DNA of 64,000 bases from Gammaproteobacteria bacterium AqS3 (GTDB taxonomy: Bacteria > Pseudomonadota > Gammaproteobacteria > MEIF01 > AqS3). The translations under genes were made by a program, and so were the position numbers. The DNA lies in contig MEIF01000004.1 in the NCBI GenBank assembly GCA_001750645.1, positions 1-64,000 of the forward strand, in the 5' to 3' direction. Positions 36,477 through 47,382 of this stretch are shown here, one piece after another (position 1 is the stretch's first letter; the number at the start of each line of letters is the position of its first letter). The notes under the pieces are model-generated. The model saw nothing but the letters and a program-made list of their open reading frames with translations, was not told where the DNA came from and did no database searches.

Positions 36477-37573
36477 GCGAGGTCTCGCTGAGTCGCGCCT
36501 TCGCCCTGCAGGGTTCGGCCTGCAGCCATCTGGGTTCGCCCTTCACCGGGCAGCTGTGCGCGCTGTTTGCCGAGCGCTGGACGCCCCGCAGCGATGCCGT
36601 CGCCGAGCGGCTGTTCGACTGGGACGGCGATGTCACCAGCGCCGGCGACAACCTGCCGCTGCGCCTGGCCGGAGCCCTGCACCACTGGGCGCTGACCGAC
36701 CGGGACGCCGGCCTGAAACGCTGCTGGCCGCCGCACACGGCCGATGCCGATGCGATCTGGGACAGCGTCTCCAGAGTGCTCAAAGCCGACGCCCAAGACA
36801 TCCTCGCCTTCTGCCGGAACCCGCCCCAGACCAATGAGGTCGGGCGCTCGGCGGCGCTGATGCCCGTGCTGCTGACGCTTGCCGCGCGCTTTGCGGGGCT
36901 GCCGCTGGCGCTGTTCGAGGTCGGCGCCAGCGCCGGGCTCAACCTCTGCCTCGACCGCTGGGGCTACCGCCTCGGCGGGCGGGTCTGCGGCGATGCCGAC
37001 TCCGCACTGCAGCTGACCCCGCAGTGGCGGGGCGCACCGCTGGGCGCCGGTTTTGAGGGGGCGCGGCTGCACATCGCCGAGCGCCGGGGCTGCGACATCG
37101 CCCCGATCGACGTGCGCTCCGAGGCCGGATGTGCGCGCCTGATGTCCTATATCTGGCCCGACCAGCGGGAGCGCCTCGAGCGCACCCGCAGCGCCGTCGA
37201 AATCGCGCGCTCGCTGGACGTGCGCCTCGACACCTGCGGCGCCGGGGAATGGCTTGAGCAGCGGCTGACCCCCTCGCCCGGCGAACAGCTGCGCGTGGTC
37301 TACTCGACCGTCGCCTGGCAGTATTTCAGCCGGGCCGATCAGCAGCGGGGACGGGACCGGATCCGCCGCATCGGCGAGGGCGGCGGGGACAGGGCGCCGC
37401 TGGCCTGGCTGCGCGTCGAAGCCGACGAAGCCAGCCAGAGGGGGCAGGGTGCGGCGATCATTCTGGCGCTCTGGTGCGGCGGGGCATCGGACGGCGTCGA
37501 GCGCGAGCTGGGGCGCGCCGACTTCCACGGTCGCTGGGTCGAGTGGGGCGGTGCGTCCCCCGGGGAGCTCTAG
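36473..37573 (+). CDS. DUF2332 family protein
   Basis: 366 residues recognised as DUF2332 from the ordered blocks LQGSACSHLGSPFTGQLCAL, EVGRSAALMPVLLTLA, LFEVGASAGLNLCLDRWGY, DVRSEAGCARLMSYIWPDQRERLER and VVYSTVAWQYF. The EVGASAGLNL segment looks like a SAM-binding glycine loop of a methyltransferase-like fold, but no activity is established for the family. The GTG at 36473 overlaps the transporter stop (GTGA). It is convergent with the next gene, 34 bp away. Confidence 0.82.
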   Translation: MSEVSLSRAFALQGSACSHLGSPFTGQLCALFAERWTPRSDAVAERLFDWDGDVTSAGDNLPLRLAGALHHWALTDRDAGLKRCWPPHTADADAIWDSVSRVLKADAQDILAFCRNPPQTNEVGRSAALMPVLLTLAARFAGLPLALFEVGASAGLNLCLDRWGYRLGGRVCGDADSALQLTPQWRGAPLGAGFEGARLHIAERRGCDIAPIDVRSEAGCARLMSYIWPDQRERLERTRSAVEIARSLDVRLDTCGAGEWLEQRLTPSPGEQLRVVYSTVAWQYFSRADQQRGRDRIRRIGEGGGDRAPLAWLRVEADEASQRGQGAAIILALWCGGASDGVERELGRADFHGRWVEWGGASPGEL

Positions 37574-37607
37574 CCGGCGGAAGGCTTGCGGTCGGCGGGC
37601 GGGGGGA

Positions 37608-38042
37608 CTAGGCTCTTCGGTAGATCTTGGCGGCGGCTTCTCGGATCTCATCGACCAGAAAGGTCTTGTCCTCGTGTCCCAGATAGAACTCGCCGTAATT
37701 GTTGGTGCGCAGCCAGACCGAGGCAATGCAGGCCAGGCGCGAGGGCGCCGGGCGCTCCTCGGTGCAGCGCGTCAGATGAAAGTGACCGGCATAGGGGTGC
37801 GAGGCCCAGAGCGCCACCATGCGGCGGCCCTTTTCGTCGGTCTTGTCCTCGAGCGCCAGCACGAAGTGTGCGCCCTTGGAATCGAGGAAGGTGTCCAGGT
37901 CGACCCGCCCCTCCTCGACGCCCGTGATGCGACCCTGATAGGGCTTGAGCTCGCGGTGCAGCATCTCGGAGACATCCTGGAACAGCTCGGCCAGCCTGCC
38001 CTCCCGCAGCGATTTCGACTTCGACTGATCGACCGCGCTCAT
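37608..38042 (-). CDS. Conserved hypothetical protein
   Basis: 144 residues, probably cytoplasmic (no signal or membrane segment). Amino-terminal helices (LREGRLAELFQDVSEML) are followed by an alternating strand region (HFVLALEDKTDEKGRRMVALW, SHPYAGHFHLTRC) and a closing helix (VDEIREAAAKIYRR). I do not recognise a family. It lies 48 bp downstream of the short FKBP gene in the same direction and may share its transcript. Codon use matches the chromosome, so it looks like a resident gene. Confidence 0.65.
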   Translation of the reverse strand: MSAVDQSKSKSLREGRLAELFQDVSEMLHRELKPYQGRITGVEEGRVDLDTFLDSKGAHFVLALEDKTDEKGRRMVALWASHPYAGHFHLTRCTEERPAPSRLACIASVWLRTNNYGEFYLGHEDKTFLVDEIREAAAKIYRRA

Positions 38043-38090
38043 CCGGCCAGCCCCCGCACCTTGCAGGACCCCGTTCTCCTGCGGGTCGGC

Positions 38091-38489
38091 CTAGCGGATC
38101 TTGATCAGATCGACGTGGAAGATCAGCGTCTCATCCGGCCCGATGCCGCCGGGCGAGCCCCGCTTGCCGTAGGCCAGATCGGGCGGAATGACCAGCTCAA
38201 TGGTGCCGCCCTCGCCAATCAGCTGCAGCCCCTCGGTCCAGCCGGCGATCACGCCGCCCAGCGGAAAGGTCGCGGTGCGGTTGCGGCTCCACGAGCTGTC
38301 AAACTCGGTCCCGTCGATCAGCGTCCCGCGGTAGTGCACCTCGACCGTGTCGCTGGCCGTGGGGCGACGCTCCCCGCCGGGACTCTCGATGCGGTACATC
38401 AGGCCGGAGTCGGTGGTTTTCACGTCGGGTTTGGCGGCGTATTCCTCGCGGAATTTCTCGCCCTTGTGCTCGTTCATGTGTTTGCTCAT
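38091..38489 (-). CDS. FKBP-type peptidyl-prolyl isomerase, cytoplasmic
   Basis: 132 residues with no signal sequence. The FKBP fold motifs are VEVHYRGTLIDGTEFDSS, FPLGGVIAGWTEGLQLIGEGG and ELVIPPDLAYG, with the drug/proline-pocket Tyr, Phe, Asp and Trp residues present. Catalyses cis-trans isomerisation of Xaa-Pro bonds in folding. ATG 38489 follows GGAG on the minus strand. It is closely related, even at the DNA level, to the C-terminal domain of the lipoprotein FKBP 62 bp upstream, so this looks like a duplication that lost the export and dimerisation parts. Confidence 0.9.
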   Translation of the reverse strand: MSKHMNEHKGEKFREEYAAKPDVKTTDSGLMYRIESPGGERRPTASDTVEVHYRGTLIDGTEFDSSWSRNRTATFPLGGVIAGWTEGLQLIGEGGTIELVIPPDLAYGKRGSPGGIGPDETLIFHVDLIKIR

Positions 38490-38551
38490 GGGGTGCTCCT
38501 CTGGTCGGTGTGCGAATGGCTGGGTGGGGCAGAGCGGAGACCGGGTTCGGC

Positions 38552-39322
38552 TCAGGCTCTGGAGGGCTCGATGGCGATCAGCTCGACCTCAAAAATCAGG
38601 GTGTCGCCCGGGCCGATGATCTCGCCGACGCTGCGATCACCGTAGCCCAGATCGGGGGGGATGACCAGCTCGATGGTGCCGCCCTCGCCGATCAGCTGCA
38701 GCCCCTCGGTCCAGCCGGCGATGACACCGCCGAGCGGGAAGGTCGCGGTCTGGTTGCGCGAGTGGGAGCTGTCAAACTCGGTGCCGTCGACCAGCGTGCC
38801 CCGGTAGTGAACCTCGACGGTGTTGGAGGGCTTGGGGCGCAGCTTCGAGCCGGGCTTGATGATGCGGTACATCAGGCCGGTGCTGGTGGTCTTGACGCCG
38901 TCCCGCTTGGCGTACTCGGTGCGGAAGGCATCGCCCCGCAGGGTGTTGGAGGCCAGCTTGATGCTGTCCTCCTCGGCTTTCCTGGCCATCATCTCGGCGG
39001 CGCGCTCGGCCTGTGCCTCCTCATAGGCCGCCATCAGCTTTTTGGTCTCCTCCTCGCCGAGCTGCGAGGGGCGGTCATTGATGGCGTCGATGAAGCCCTT
39101 CTGAAAGCCTGCGGGGTTGATGCTGAGATCTTGGATGGTCTGTCTGGACTCTTGGCCGAACTGGTGGCCGATGACGTAGCCGGTGCGCTCCAGCTCCTCC
39201 TGGCCAACCTCATTGCTGTTGCTCTCGGCGGGGGGGACACAGCCGGCCAGCAGCAAAGCCAGGGCCGGAATGGAAAAAATAATGCGAATCAGGGGCGAGG
39301 CGCCCGTCAGTGAATATTTCAA
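38552..39322 (-). CDS. FkpA/Mip-like FKBP-type isomerase, lipoprotein
   Basis: 256 residues. The signal peptide ends in the lipobox LLAGC (Cys near residue 28), so the protein should be lipid-anchored facing the periplasm. Residues about 40-125 are the helical N-terminal domain used for dimerisation in FkpA/Mip proteins (YVIGHQFGQESRQTIQ, MAAYEEAQAERAAEMM). Residues about 140-250 form the FKBP domain (VEVHYRGTLVDGTEFDSS, PPDLGYGDR). It assists periplasmic folding. It is divergent from pckA and heads a run with the cytoplasmic paralogue. Confidence 0.9.
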   Translation of the reverse strand: MKYSLTGASPLIRIIFSIPALALLLAGCVPPAESNSNEVGQEELERTGYVIGHQFGQESRQTIQDLSINPAGFQKGFIDAINDRPSQLGEEETKKLMAAYEEAQAERAAEMMARKAEEDSIKLASNTLRGDAFRTEYAKRDGVKTTSTGLMYRIIKPGSKLRPKPSNTVEVHYRGTLVDGTEFDSSHSRNQTATFPLGGVIAGWTEGLQLIGEGGTIELVIPPDLGYGDRSVGEIIGPGDTLIFEVELIAIEPSRA

Positions 39323-39356
39323 GATGCACCTGCTTGTCGGGCGACAAAAGCGGCGA

Positions 39357-39362
39357 ATGATA
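39357..39362 (-). promoter_or_regulatory. Possible -10 of the FKBP operon
   Basis: Minus-strand TATCAT followed by a GCCGC discriminator, 35 bp before the lipoprotein start. No clear -35. Confidence 0.35.
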
Positions 39363-39426
39363 CATCACGGCCTTTTGTGATCACGTCCGTCTTTGGCTGC
39401 AAAAAAGCGCTCCGAGCGCATCTGTA

Positions 39427-39432
39427 TATAAT
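39427..39432 (+). promoter_or_regulatory. -10 element of pckA
   Basis: Consensus TATAAT followed by GCCGCCG, 31 bp before the pckA ATG. There is no consensus -35 at the proper distance, so activation by a regulator is possible. Confidence 0.5.
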
Positions 39433-39463
39433 CGCCGCCGCTGTGCACTGCCGGGAAGATTGA

Positions 39464-41002
39464 ATGGCGGATGACGCCCCCCGGACGCACCACAATCTCC
39501 TCCCCTCCGAACTGATCAGCCACGCGATTACGCGCGGCGAGGGTGTGCTCACCGATGCCGGCGCGCTCAGCGTCAACACCGGCAAGCGCACCGGTCGCAG
39601 TCCGAAGGACCGCTTCATCGTTCACGAGCCCAGCACCTGCGACGACATCGAGTGGGGTCCGGTCAACCAGCCGGTCAGCTCGGAGATATTCGACGCACTC
39701 TGGGACAAGGGTCAGGAGTACATCGGTCAGTGCGATCACTACGTCGCCGACCTGCACGTCGGCGCCGACGGCGAGGACTACATCCCGCTCAACGTCACCA
39801 CCGAAACCGCCTGGCACAACCTGTTCGCCCGCAACATCTTCGTGCGCCCGAGCAACTACAACCCCAAGACCAAGGGCGAGTGGAAGCTGCTCAACCTGCC
39901 CAATTTTCATTGCGACCCCAAGGTCGACGGCACCAACTCCGAGAGCGTGGTCATGATCAACTTCGCCCGCCGCAAGGTGTTCATCGCCGGCATCGGCTAC
40001 GCCGGCGAGATGAAGAAGGCCATGTTCTCGGTGCAGAACTTCCTGCTGCCGGCGAAGGACGTCCTGCCGATGCACTGCGGCGCCAACGTCGCCAAGAACG
40101 GCAGCGTCTGCCTGTTCTTCGGGCTCTCCGGCACCGGCAAGACGACGCTGTCCTCGGACCCAGCCTCGCAGCTCATCGGCGACGACGAGCACGGCTGGGG
40201 CGAGAACCGCGTCTTCAACTTTGAGGGCGGCTGCTACGCCAAGTGCATCGGCCTCTCGCGCGACCGGGAGCCGCTGATCTGGCAGGCGATCCGCTTCGGC
40301 GCCGTGCTCGAAAACGTCGTCCTCGACGACCGTCGCACGCCAGACTACAACGACGGCAGCATCACCGAGAACACGCGCTCGTGCTACCCGCTCGAGCACA
40401 TCGACCAGCGCGTGGTCGCCAACACCTGCGGCGAGCCCGAGTCGATCATCTTCCTGACCTGCGACGTCAACGGCCTGTTCCCGCCGGTCTCGGTGCTCTC
40501 GCCCGAGGCCGCCGCCTACCACTTCATCAGCGGCTACACCGCCCTGGTCGGCTCGACCGAGGTCGGCTCGGCGGCGCGCATCCGCTCGACCTTCTCGACC
40601 TGCTTCGGGGCGCCGTTCTTTCCGCGCCCGGCGCGCGTCTACGCCGACCTGCTGATGCACCGCGTGCGCGAGTTCGGCAGCCAGGTCTATCTGGTCAACA
40701 CCGGCTGGACCGGCGGCGGCTACGAAGTCGGCGAGCGCTTTGAGATTCCGGTGACGCGCAGCATCGTCACGGCCATCCAGACCGGCGAGCTCAAGGATGC
40801 CGAAACCGAGTACTTCGCCCCGCTGAACCTGCAGATTCCGCTCGCCGTCCGCGGGGTCAGCTCCGACATCCTCAACCCGCGCGGGACGTGGGAGGACAAG
40901 GACGCCTACGACGCCGCAGTCGCCAAACTGGTCACGCAGTTCCGCGAGAACATCGCACGCTACGAAAACCTCCCCGAGGAAATCCTCAAAGCCGGTCCGT
41001 AA
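39464..41002 (+). CDS. pckA: Phosphoenolpyruvate carboxykinase (ATP)
   Basis: Gluconeogenic enzyme converting oxaloacetate and ATP to PEP, CO2 and ADP. 512 residues. N-terminal [12 protein letters not shown] binds oxaloacetate. The kinase motif [14 protein letters not shown] lies near residues 220-233 and is followed by the metal-binding [21 protein letters not shown]. The [12 protein letters not shown] and [16 protein letters not shown] blocks complete the ATP-type family signature, distinct from the GTP-dependent class. The ATG at 39464 gives the normal length. gshA starts 17 bp downstream. Confidence 0.96.
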   Translation: MADDAPRTHHNLLPSELISHAITRGEGVLTDAGALSVNTGKRTGRSPKDRFIVHEPSTCDDIEWGPVNQPVSSEIFDALWDKGQEYIGQCDHYVADLHVGADGEDYIPLNVTTETAWHNLFARNIFVRPSNYNPKTKGEWKLLNLPNFHCDPKVDGTNSESVVMINFARRKVFIAGIGYAGEMKKAMFSVQNFLLPAKDVLPMHCGANVAKNGSVCLFFGLSGTGKTTLSSDPASQLIGDDEHGWGENRVFNFEGGCYAKCIGLSRDREPLIWQAIRFGAVLENVVLDDRRTPDYNDGSITENTRSCYPLEHIDQRVVANTCGEPESIIFLTCDVNGLFPPVSVLSPEAAAYHFISGYTALVGSTEVGSAARIRSTFSTCFGAPFFPRPARVYADLLMHRVREFGSQVYLVNTGWTGGGYEVGERFEIPVTRSIVTAIQTGELKDAETEYFAPLNLQIPLAVRGVSSDILNPRGTWEDKDAYDAAVAKLVTQFRENIARYENLPEEILKAGP

Positions 41003-41019
41003 CCGGCGCACACCGCACC

Positions 41020-42567
41020 GTGCTGAGCATTGACGCCGCACGTCTCGACACTCTCCGACAGCAGGGCCAACTGACACGCCGCGCGCGCCGCGGCATCGAG
41101 CGCGAGAGCCTGCGCGTCACCGAGGGCGGCGACATCTCGATGCGGGACCACCCGAAATCGCTGGGCGAGCCGCTGGTGCACCCGCACATCACGCTCGACT
41201 TCGGCGAGGCGCAGATCGAATGGGTCAGCAGCGTCCACAGCAGCATCCCCGACATGCTGGAGCAGATGAGGCAGCTGCTGGCCTTTACCCAGAGCCGGCT
41301 CGAGCCGGGCCGCGAACGGCTCTGGGGGCTGAGCGTCCCCTGTCCAATCCGCGACGAGGACCGCTTTCTGCACGCCTACTCGCAGGACACCCGAGACACC
41401 CACCAGGGGCTGCTGGCGCAGCTCTACCGCGTCGGCCTGCGGCACCGCTACGGTGCGATGATGCAGGCCGTCTGCGGGGTGCACTACAACTTCTCATTCC
41501 CCAAAGCGCTCTGGCCGCACCTGGGCGTGGAGCGCAACGAGGGCTATCTGGCCGCAGTCCGCAATGTCCGCCGCCACCTGTGGTCGCTGATCTACCTCTA
41601 CGGAGCCTCGCCGCTGGTGCATCCCACTTTTGTCGACAAGCGCAGCCACCGCCTCGAGCCGGTCGGTGCGGACGCCCTCGGGCTGCCCGGCGCCACCAGC
41701 CTGCGCATCGGCGACCTGGGCTACAGCAGCCGGGCGCAGGACGGCATGGGGCTGGCCTTCAACAGCCTTGAGAGCTACACCGGGGAGGTCGAACGCGGCC
41801 TGACGACACCCTGGCCGGCCTTTGTCGAAATCGACCGGCTCGGTCGCGAGGCCGGACGGCGCCTGCAGATCAGCCCCGCCATCCTGCAGCTGGAAAACGA
41901 GCTCTATGCGCAGATCCGCCTCAAGCCCGAAGTCCGCCCCGACGTGCGCGTGCTCGACGGCCTCAGGCGCCACGGCATCGGCTACCTGGAAATCCGCACG
42001 CTCGACCTGAACCCGTTCTCCGAAGTCGGCATCGACAGCGAGCAGGCGCACTTCATCGAGGTGCTGCTGTGGGCCGGGGCGCTGGCCGACAGCCCCGAGC
42101 TGAGCGGGGATGAGCGCACCCGGCTGACCCTGGAGTTCCGCCAGATCAGCGAGTGCGGGCGCGACCCCGGATTGGTGCTGCCCAGCACGGGGGCAGCCGT
42201 CCCGGAAAGCGGCGAGGCGCTCTGCGACGCCCTGGAGCCGGTCGCCGACCTGCTCGATGCCGCCTGCGATCAGAGCCCGCACCGGCAGGCGCTGGACGCC
42301 GCGCGCCGGCGTTTCTCGGGAAAACTGCCGACCCTGTCCGAACAGGTCATCGAAGATGCGAAACAGCACGGCGGGCTGGTGGCGCTGGGCAATCACCTGG
42401 CGCTGAGGCAGCGCCAACGGCTGCTGGACTGCACCTCGACGTTCAGTGCGGCGCCGCACGAGGTGCAGGCGGCCGCCTCGCGCGAAACCCTTGAGCAGCT
42501 CAGGCGGCAGAGCGCCGGGCAGTCCTTTGAGAGCTATCTGCAAACCCACCTGCTCAGTCGGGGCTGA
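41020..42567 (+). CDS. gshA: Glutamate-cysteine ligase
   Basis: First step of glutathione synthesis: ATP-dependent joining of Glu (gamma-carboxyl) to Cys. 515 residues, matching gammaproteobacterial GshA length. Conserved blocks are RGIERESLRV, HPHITLDFGEAQIEWVSSV, GVHYNFSFP, the TSLRIGDLGYSS stretch, and YLEIRTLDLNPF with the metal-ligand Glu. The GTG at 41020 is 17 bp after pckA and has only a weak ribosome site, so a slightly different start is possible. Likely co-transcribed with pckA. Confidence 0.93.
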   Translation: MLSIDAARLDTLRQQGQLTRRARRGIERESLRVTEGGDISMRDHPKSLGEPLVHPHITLDFGEAQIEWVSSVHSSIPDMLEQMRQLLAFTQSRLEPGRERLWGLSVPCPIRDEDRFLHAYSQDTRDTHQGLLAQLYRVGLRHRYGAMMQAVCGVHYNFSFPKALWPHLGVERNEGYLAAVRNVRRHLWSLIYLYGASPLVHPTFVDKRSHRLEPVGADALGLPGATSLRIGDLGYSSRAQDGMGLAFNSLESYTGEVERGLTTPWPAFVEIDRLGREAGRRLQISPAILQLENELYAQIRLKPEVRPDVRVLDGLRRHGIGYLEIRTLDLNPFSEVGIDSEQAHFIEVLLWAGALADSPELSGDERTRLTLEFRQISECGRDPGLVLPSTGAAVPESGEALCDALEPVADLLDAACDQSPHRQALDAARRRFSGKLPTLSEQVIEDAKQHGGLVALGNHLALRQRQRLLDCTSTFSAAPHEVQAAASRETLEQLRRQSAGQSFESYLQTHLLSRG

Positions 42568-42593
42568 AACCGCCCGACGCTGCGGGTCGGTGC

Positions 42594-42599
42594 TATATT
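42594..42599 (+). promoter_or_regulatory. -10 element of quinone oxidoreductase gene
   Basis: TATATT followed by a GCCGCC stretch, about 40 bp before the ATG. The -35 region is poor. A strong AAGGAGGG ribosome site follows. Confidence 0.4.
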
Positions 42600-42639
42600 T
42601 GCCGCCCTCGACGCCACTCGAGACACAAAGGAGGGGGCA

Positions 42640-43617
42640 ATGCGCGCATGGCTTTGCAAGGAATACGGTCCGCCGGAGAAACTGGTTCTGGAGGAAGTGC
42701 CCAACCTGGAGCCCGGCCCGGGACAGGTCGTCGTCAACGTCAAGGCCGTCGGCATTAACTTCCCCGATGTTCTGATCATTCAGGGCCTGTACCAGTTCAA
42801 GCCCGACTTTCCCTTCGCCCCCGGCGGCGAGATCTCAGGCGAAGTCGCCGCGCTCGGCGAGGGCGTTGACGGCGTGCAGGTCGGCCAGCGGGTCATGGCG
42901 CTGGTCGGCAACGGCGGACTGGCCGAGCAGGTCGTGCTGGACGCCGGCGCGCTCATGCCGGTTCCCGACGGCGTCTCGGACACCGTCGCCGCCGGCTTTT
43001 CAATGACCTATGGCACCACCTACCACGCCCTCGTGCAGCGCGCCGAACTGCGCTCCGGCGAAAACCTGCTGGTGCTGGGCGCCGCCGGCGGGGTCGGCAT
43101 CACCGCAGTCGAGCTCGGCAAGCTGCTCGGCGCCCGCGTCATCGCCGCCGCCAGCAGCGCCGAAAAACTCGAGGTCGCCCGCCGTGCCGGCGCCGACGAA
43201 GTCGTCAACTACAGCGAGGAATCGCTCAAGGACCGCGTCAAGGAACTCACCGGCGGCAACGGCGCGGATGTCATCTACGACCCCGTCGGCGGCGATCTCT
43301 TCAGCCAGTGCATGAGCTGCATCAACTGGAAGGGCAGGCTGCTGGTGATCGGCTTTGCCTCGGGCGACATCCCCAGCCTCGCCATCAACCGCGTGCTGCT
43401 CAAGGGCTGCCAGGTCGTCGGCGTGTTCTGGGGCGCCTTCACCGGTCGCGAACCCGACCGCAACCGTCAGAATTTCGCCGAGCTGTTTGAGCTGCTGAAG
43501 GCCGGCAAAATCGACCCGCTGATCTCCGAGACATTCCCCTTTGAGCGCGGCCCCGAGGCCATCAGCCACCTGGGAGCGCGCAAGGCCGTCGGCAAGGTGG
43601 TCGTCGAGGTCGCCTGA
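42640..43617 (+). CDS. NADPH:quinone oxidoreductase, zinc-free MDR family
   Basis: 325-residue medium-chain dehydrogenase/reductase without zinc ligands. The N-terminal catalytic half has VNVKAVGINFPDVLIIQGLY and FPFAPGGEISGEV, and the cofactor half has the Rossmann motif LVLGAAGGVGITAVELGKLLGA. The family reduces quinones or acyl-CoA/enal substrates with NADPH; the physiological substrate is unknown. AAGGAGGG lies about eight bases before ATG 42640. glmS begins one base after its stop, so the two are co-transcribed. Confidence 0.88.
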   Translation: MRAWLCKEYGPPEKLVLEEVPNLEPGPGQVVVNVKAVGINFPDVLIIQGLYQFKPDFPFAPGGEISGEVAALGEGVDGVQVGQRVMALVGNGGLAEQVVLDAGALMPVPDGVSDTVAAGFSMTYGTTYHALVQRAELRSGENLLVLGAAGGVGITAVELGKLLGARVIAAASSAEKLEVARRAGADEVVNYSEESLKDRVKELTGGNGADVIYDPVGGDLFSQCMSCINWKGRLLVIGFASGDIPSLAINRVLLKGCQVVGVFWGAFTGREPDRNRQNFAELFELLKAGKIDPLISETFPFERGPEAISHLGARKAVGKVVVEVA

Positions 43618-43618
43618 T

Positions 43619-45439
<1,821 letters not shown>

Positions 45440-45463
45440 GGGTGGTGGGAGGGGAGAAATAAC

Positions 45464-46681
45464 ATGAGTGCTTGGCTGGCACAGTTGGAGCCCCTGCATT
45501 ACGTTTCGATATTGTCAATAGGTGCGCTGTTTTATTTCGCATATAAGGGCCTAGATGAAGAAGATGGAATGAGGGCGCAGATCGCAGGCATGGCACCGAC
45601 CCTGCTTACTTCGTTGGGAATATTCTTTACTTTTCTGGGCGTATTGATTTCGCTGCTTAATTTTGACGTCAAGGACATCAACGACTCTGTTCCTGAATTT
45701 CTCAGCGGCCTCAAATTGGCATTTTTGTCGTCCGTCTTGGGACTTGGACTGTCTTTGGTATTTCGCTGGCTCCAAGCCTCAAAAAATAAAGATCAAGGGC
45801 CTGAAGAAGTTACAGGCAGAGACTTATTGAATGAACTTAAAGAGATGAACGCTAATACCCTATTAGTGCGGGATGCACTGATAGGAGAGGGCGATGCGAG
45901 CCTGTCCACGCAGTTTGGAAAGCTGCGCAATGACTTCAGAGACTTTGCAGAAAAAATGCAGCAGGATGGCACAGATGCATTGATCAAAGCACTTGAGGAA
46001 GTCATCAAAGACTTTAATGCAAAGATATCTGAGCAATTTGGTGAAAACTTTAAGCAGCTAAATGAAGCGGTGGGCGCTCTTCTTGAGTGGCAAAAGCAGC
46101 ATAAAGAGCAGGTTGAAATCCTAACCCGGGCTTTTGAAGAAATTCGAACAGGTATAGAGAAGATCGAGAATTCCACGTCTCAAATCCCAGAGCACATGGA
46201 AAAGCTGGAGGGGGTTTTAGATCAGACAGAAGAACATCTAACAGGACTTTATGAAGGAATAAGCAGTCTGGCGGAGATGAGAAAAAGTGCTGAAAATGCG
46301 GTTCCTGAACTTCGGGAGTCCATAGATACTGTGACTTCAGGAATGAAAGAATCAATAGATCAGCAGACTGACAGCATAAATCAACAAATTGAAGCTATGA
46401 ATCAGACAATGCTAAGTATTCAAGATACAGTTAATAATTTTTTAGAGACTCAGGCAGAAACTGCTAATGAGGTTCAATCTAGAATCACACAATCGCTTGC
46501 AGACAATGTTGAAACCATGCAGAGAACTCTACGGGCCCTTGACGATGAGATGCAGAAGCAACTGCAAAGTGCTCTTGACAGAATGGGCAATAATTTAACT
46601 TCCATCACCGAAAAATTCTTGGAAATATATGAAGAAGCTTCACGAAGAACAATGGATCCTGACAATTCGCCTGACCGATGA
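45464..46681 (+). CDS. zorA: Zorya anti-phage system ZorA (MotA/TolQ-like channel)
   Basis: 405 residues. Three hydrophobic segments (about 12-30, 45-66, 82-103) match the MotA/ExbB/TolQ-type proton-channel core, with TSLGIFFTFLGVLISL in the second. The rest (about 130-395) is a long helical cytoplasmic tail, as in ZorA, where it couples ion flow to an effector. It is followed by zorB with a 4-bp overlap and then an HNH gene, the order of type II Zorya. The DNA is clearly AT-richer than the upstream glmS, from which it is only 24 bp away; no dedicated promoter is evident. Assignment rests on fold pattern plus gene order. Confidence 0.88.
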   Translation: MSAWLAQLEPLHYVSILSIGALFYFAYKGLDEEDGMRAQIAGMAPTLLTSLGIFFTFLGVLISLLNFDVKDINDSVPEFLSGLKLAFLSSVLGLGLSLVFRWLQASKNKDQGPEEVTGRDLLNELKEMNANTLLVRDALIGEGDASLSTQFGKLRNDFRDFAEKMQQDGTDALIKALEEVIKDFNAKISEQFGENFKQLNEAVGALLEWQKQHKEQVEILTRAFEEIRTGIEKIENSTSQIPEHMEKLEGVLDQTEEHLTGLYEGISSLAEMRKSAENAVPELRESIDTVTSGMKESIDQQTDSINQQIEAMNQTMLSIQDTVNNFLETQAETANEVQSRITQSLADNVETMQRTLRALDDEMQKQLQSALDRMGNNLTSITEKFLEIYEEASRRTMDPDNSPDR

Positions 46682-47382
46682 ACAAAGGTGCATTGATCGG
46701 CTCTAAAAAATCTGAGGACGATGAATGGATCTCTGTTTCGGATATGATGGCGGGCTTGATGATGATCTTTTTATTCATATCCATTTTTTACATTCAGAAT
46801 ATCAGCAATTACTTTGAAAATGTAAGTGAGGAGCGCGATGAAATTTGCTCCGATCTGGAGAGAGAATTTCATGAAGATGCGCAAAAGTGGGACATGTCAA
46901 TTTGTGAGAGCGGTCTGTTAATCACCTTTCAAAATGATTCCAATTTCGAAACAGATAGCGCTGAACTCTCGACTCAGTTTAAGAAAATTTTATCCGAATT
47001 TTTTCCTCGCCTAATGTCAGTTGTCTTGAAACATAGCGAATCGATTAGTGAGCTTAGAATTGAAGGACACACTGACAGTTCTATTAGAAGAGGCGACACT
47101 CAACTTTCCGGGTATCTTTACAACACAAAATTGTCTCAAGAGCGCTCGCGAAATGTCATGAGTTACTCATTAAACTTATCTGAGATTGTGGCAAACCAAT
47201 CTCTAATGGAATGGACATACTCTCACGTTACAGCGCATGGCATGTCATCCAGTAATAGGATTTTTGATGAAGGCGACACAGAAAATTTTGACGCCTCTCG
47301 CCGCGTAGAGTTCCGTATCAGAACTTCTGCAGAAGACAGTCTTCTCAATCTTGTTTCAGAGCTAAGATCCGATGAAAATTAG
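46678..47382 (+). CDS. zorB: Zorya anti-phage system ZorB (MotB-like, OmpA domain)
   Basis: 234 residues. One transmembrane helix (about 22-41) begins with a conserved Asp (Asp22 in ISVSDMMAGLMMIF), equivalent to the proton-carrying Asp of MotB. The periplasmic part is an OmpA/MotB peptidoglycan-binding domain with LRIEGHTDSS and TKLSQERSRNVMSY, and a final RRVEFRI. ZorA and ZorB together form the proton-driven stator-like complex that senses phage infection. The ATG overlaps the zorA stop (ATGA) and the stop overlaps the next gene by 11 bases. Confidence 0.9.
   Translation: MNKGALIGSKKSEDDEWISVSDMMAGLMMIFLFISIFYIQNISNYFENVSEERDEICSDLEREFHEDAQKWDMSICESGLLITFQNDSNFETDSAELSTQFKKILSEFFPRLMSVVLKHSESISELRIEGHTDSSIRRGDTQLSGYLYNTKLSQERSRNVMSYSLNLSEIVANQSLMEWTYSHVTAHGMSSSNRIFDEGDTENFDASRRVEFRIRTSAEDSLLNLVSELRSDEN

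Noticed and set aside
45440-45463. Tn7 right end between glmS and zorA
   Set aside because: The 24 bases are purine-rich and contain no TGTGGG-type terminus or repeated 22-bp binding sites.
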